From contig JAFSVR010000006.1 in NCBI GenBank assembly GCA_017444895.1, positions 1 through 44,496 on the forward strand: a DNA stretch of 44,496 bases, given 5' to 3'. Origin of the DNA: Clostridia bacterium (GTDB lineage Bacteria; Bacillota; Clostridia; Christensenellales; UBA1242). Each line of letters begins with the position of its first letter. Position 1 is the stretch's first letter. Shown here one piece after another: positions 42,568 to 44,496 of the stretch. Position numbers and translations under genes: made by a program. The notes beneath the pieces were generated by a model. That model searched no databases and had not been told where the DNA came from. It worked only from the letters and a program-made list of their open reading frames with translations.

Positions 42568-43785
42568 TTAATTCTCTGCCTTAATTCTTGCTTCAAGTTC
42601 TTTGTCTTCAAAAGGAAGTTCATCAAGAACCTCTTTAATTTGCTTTGCACAATATTCCATTTGTTCTTTGGTGTGTGTTGCTGTGTAGCTAGTTCTTAAT
42701 AGGCTCTGCCCAACAGGAGTTGCAGGGCTAACAACAGGGTTAACATATACCCCACGTTCAAGGAGCATTGTGCAAGCTTTGAAAGTTCGGTTGTCTTCGT
42801 AAGTATAAATTGGGATAATTGGCGTTTCTGCATCGATAATTTTTATGCCGTAGCCTTTAAGAAGTTGACGCATATATGCGCTGATTTCCTTAAGATTCTT
42901 AACTCTTTGAGGGTCTGCTTTTAATAGTTCAAGAGCTTTTCTTGCGCAAGCAACACTTGCAGGAGTTATTGATGCGCTGAAAATGAATGGACGGCTTGTG
43001 TGTTGAATGTAATTAACAACGTCTTTGTTTGCAGCAACAAATCCGCCAAGGCTTGCAAATGATTTTGAGAATGTTCCCATGATAACGTCAACTTCGTCTT
43101 CAAGGTTGAAATATTCCCCTGCGCCTCTACCATGCTCACCAAGAACGCCGATGCCGTGTGCTTCATCAAGCATTATTCTTGCGCCATATTTATGTTTAAG
43201 TTCAACAAGTTTTGGCAAGTTGCAGATTTCACCAGTCATTGAGAAAACGCTATCTGTAACAATCAAAATTCCCTTGTCTTCAGGAACTTGTTTAAGTTTT
43301 TCTTCAAGGTCTTCCATGTTGTTATGCTCATATCTGATCATTTGAGCATAGCTAAGTTTAATTGCATCATAGATTGATGCATGGTTCTCTTTATCACAAA
43401 GGATAACATCATTTCTGCCACAAAGAGCGCTGATGATTCCAAGATTTGTTTGGAAACCTGTGCTCATTGTAAGGCAAGCATCTTTATGCAAAAATTCAGC
43501 AAGTTCTTCTTCAAGTTTAATGTGGATATCAAGGGTTCCGTTAAGGAAACGGCTTCCACTGTTACCACTGCCATATTTATTTAGTGCTTCAATACCCGCT
43601 TCAATAACACGTCTATCACTCGTGAAGCCAAGGTAGTTGTTGCTACCAATCATTATAATTCTTTTGCCTTCCATTACCATTTCGGTATCTTGTCCGCTTT
43701 CAGCATAATGGAAATATGGATATAAGTTTGCTTCCTTAAGAAGTTTAACCTTATCAAAATCAAAACACTTCTTGAAAATATCCAT
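42568..43785 (-). CDS. PLP-dependent alpha-oxoamine synthase (Kbl/BioF/serine palmitoyltransferase type)
   Basis: A 405-residue fold-type I PLP enzyme that condenses an amino acid with an acyl-CoA. PLP-binding features: HASIYD (His135), DEAHGIGVLGEHGRG (Asp207, His210) and GTFSKSFASLGG (Lys241). IMIGSNNYLGFTSDRRVIEA and YGSGNSGSRFLNGTLDIH are family hallmarks. The opening YPYFHYAESGQDTEMVMEGK resembles bacterial serine palmitoyltransferases as much as glycine C-acetyltransferase, so the substrate is open. No threonine dehydrogenase, biotin or sphingolipid gene is nearby. GGAGGAAT precedes the ATG. It lies about 80 bases behind a methionine gamma-lyase-family gene. Confidence 0.85.
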   Translation of the reverse strand: MDIFKKCFDFDKVKLLKEANLYPYFHYAESGQDTEMVMEGKRIIMIGSNNYLGFTSDRRVIEAGIEALNKYGSGNSGSRFLNGTLDIHIKLEEELAEFLHKDACLTMSTGFQTNLGIISALCGRNDVILCDKENHASIYDAIKLSYAQMIRYEHNNMEDLEEKLKQVPEDKGILIVTDSVFSMTGEICNLPKLVELKHKYGARIMLDEAHGIGVLGEHGRGAGEYFNLEDEVDVIMGTFSKSFASLGGFVAANKDVVNYIQHTSRPFIFSASITPASVACARKALELLKADPQRVKNLKEISAYMRQLLKGYGIKIIDAETPIIPIYTYEDNRTFKACTMLLERGVYVNPVVSPATPVGQSLLRTSYTATHTKEQMEYCAKQIKEVLDELPFEDKELEARIKAEN

Positions 43786-43809
43786 AAATATTCCTCCTTA
43801 ATTGAACTT

Positions 43810-43838
43810 ATTATACAACAATTTATCAATTAAACCAA
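43810..43838 (-). promoter_or_regulatory. Promoter of the oxoamine synthase gene
   Basis: On the minus strand: TTGGTT (43833-43838), 17-base spacer, TATAAT (43810-43815), then AAGGAGG and the start. Confidence 0.65.
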
Positions 43839-43864
43839 GCAATTTGCCTTGTTTTTCTGCATTT

Positions 43865-44496
43865 TTATTGATTTTTGGCTAATAGTTCCCTTGCAACAAG
43901 TTTTATATGCTCATAAGTTATTCCACCCTGCATATAAGCAATATATGGTGGTCTTACTGGCCCATCACAAGAAAGTTCAATACTGCTACCCTGAACAAAT
44001 GAACCAGAAGCCATGATAATATCGTCATTATATCCTGGCATCCTGTATGGCTCTAAAACAAGAAAACTATCAACAGGAGACAAAGACTGGATGCTTTGAA
44101 CAAAATCAATGAACTTGTCTTTATTGTCAAAGGTTATTGTTCTTATAATATCCTCAGGAACATGGCTAGGCTCCGGGCTGGTTTTGAAACCACATGCTTT
44201 TGCTGTTTTTCCGAGCAAAACATTGCCTTTAAGGGCGCCTGCAACAACATGAGGAGCAATAAACAGCCCTTCAAAAAATGGCGCATATGAGGAGTTGTAT
44301 GAACCAACCTCATCCCCAAGGGATGGCGCTGTTAATCTGCGGGTGGCGGATTCAACAAGTTCTGCCCTGCCTGCAATATATCCGCCTGTTGGTGCTAAAC
44401 CGCCACCAATATTTTTAATTAATGAGCCAGCAATAATGTCTGCCCCAACTTCAATTGGCTCGCGGGTGCTAACAAATTCACCATAGCAGTTGTCCA
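43865..44496 (-). CDS. Methionine gamma-lyase/aluminium-resistance family protein, C-terminal part
   Basis: The frame runs off the window end, so the N-terminus is missing. From the edge it reads DNCYGEFVSTREPIEVGADI, then AGSLIKNIGGGLAPTGGYIA with the PLP lysine in SLIKN. It ends with PVDSFLVLEPYRMPGYNDDI, IMASGSFVQGSSIELSCDGP and YIAYMQGGITYEH. This is the YnbB-type family of PLP proteins annotated as methionine gamma-lyase or aluminium resistance protein; its real reaction is unsettled. Family members usually read SLIKNPGGG; Ile replaces Pro here. An internal ATG at 44218 is not the start. Confidence 0.9.
   Translation of the reverse strand, partial: DNCYGEFVSTREPIEVGADIIAGSLIKNIGGGLAPTGGYIAGRAELVESATRRLTAPSLGDEVGSYNSSYAPFFEGLFIAPHVVAGALKGNVLLGKTAKACGFKTSPEPSHVPEDIIRTITFDNKDKFIDFVQSIQSLSPVDSFLVLEPYRMPGYNDDIIMASGSFVQGSSIELSCDGPVRPPYIAYMQGGITYEHIKLVARELLAKNQ

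Noticed and set aside
44096..44486. Plus-strand frames at the window end
   Set aside because: They lie opposite the methionine gamma-lyase-family gene, whose frame is continuous to the edge with clear family motifs.

Overview
The window is a stretch of low-GC, Firmicutes/Clostridia-type chromosome (roughly 35-40% GC, strong AAGGAGG-type ribosome binding sites, TTGACA-17-TATAAT promoters, T-rich intrinsic terminators). The genus cannot be named from sequence alone. The gene order matches conserved Bacillus/Clostridium blocks: ruvX-DUF1292; ruvC-ruvA-ruvB-queA-tgt-yajC-TIGR04086-secD-secF-recJ-rel; rpsO-pnp-ylxY-M16; ftsK-rimO-pgsA-recA-rny. Sporulation genes that sit in these blocks in spore formers (spoVB, spoVFA/B, spoVS) are absent, as are apt, cinA, hslV and the trmFO-linked xerC. 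This suggests a reduced, probably non-sporulating lineage.

Layout. 1-441 is a high-GC fragment of an unrelated mobile-element-like protein, joined in frame to the 3' part of topA; this is most likely an assembly chimera. 442-4251: topA, trmFO, hslU, trxA. 4343-6311: cysteine desulfurase and an IscU-like protein that has lost two of three cluster cysteines. 6468-12000: a small membrane protein, ruvX, DUF1292, then ruvC-ruvA-ruvB-queA-tgt. 12100-15676: Sec accessory genes yajC, yrzE-like, secD, secF. 15730-20188: recJ and a long Rel protein with a damaged hydrolase site. 20322-26327: rpsO, pnp, an unknown acidic protein, a YlxY-like deacetylase homologue and an M16 homologue, the last two lacking key catalytic residues. 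26346-34036: ftsK, rimO, pgsA, recA, rny.

34091-37515 (minus): a XerS-sized tyrosine recombinase and a 763-residue protein that joins a PadR DNA-binding domain to a roughly 500-residue acidic linker and four C-terminal membrane segments. Its promoter is covered by a perfect inverted repeat. 37699-38367: a YgjP-type metallopeptidase. 38368-39324: a 957-bp, very AT-rich, hairpin-rich gap with no gene. 39325-41755 (minus): serS, rnhA, tRNA-Trp and a Cys-rich protein. 41886-42494: lexA. 42568-44496 (minus): an alpha-oxoamine synthase and a partial methionine gamma-lyase-family gene.

Themes. recA and lexA share the operator core AAACAAATGTTTG, which points to a LexA box that differs from the usual GAAC/GTTC type. 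Several housekeeping enzymes keep their fold but have lost catalytic or ligand residues (Rel hydrolase, IscU-like, YlxY-like, M16) or a partner-binding tail (HslU). Many conserved proteins carry acidic or charged tails or linkers. The most unusual single gene is the membrane-anchored PadR regulator.
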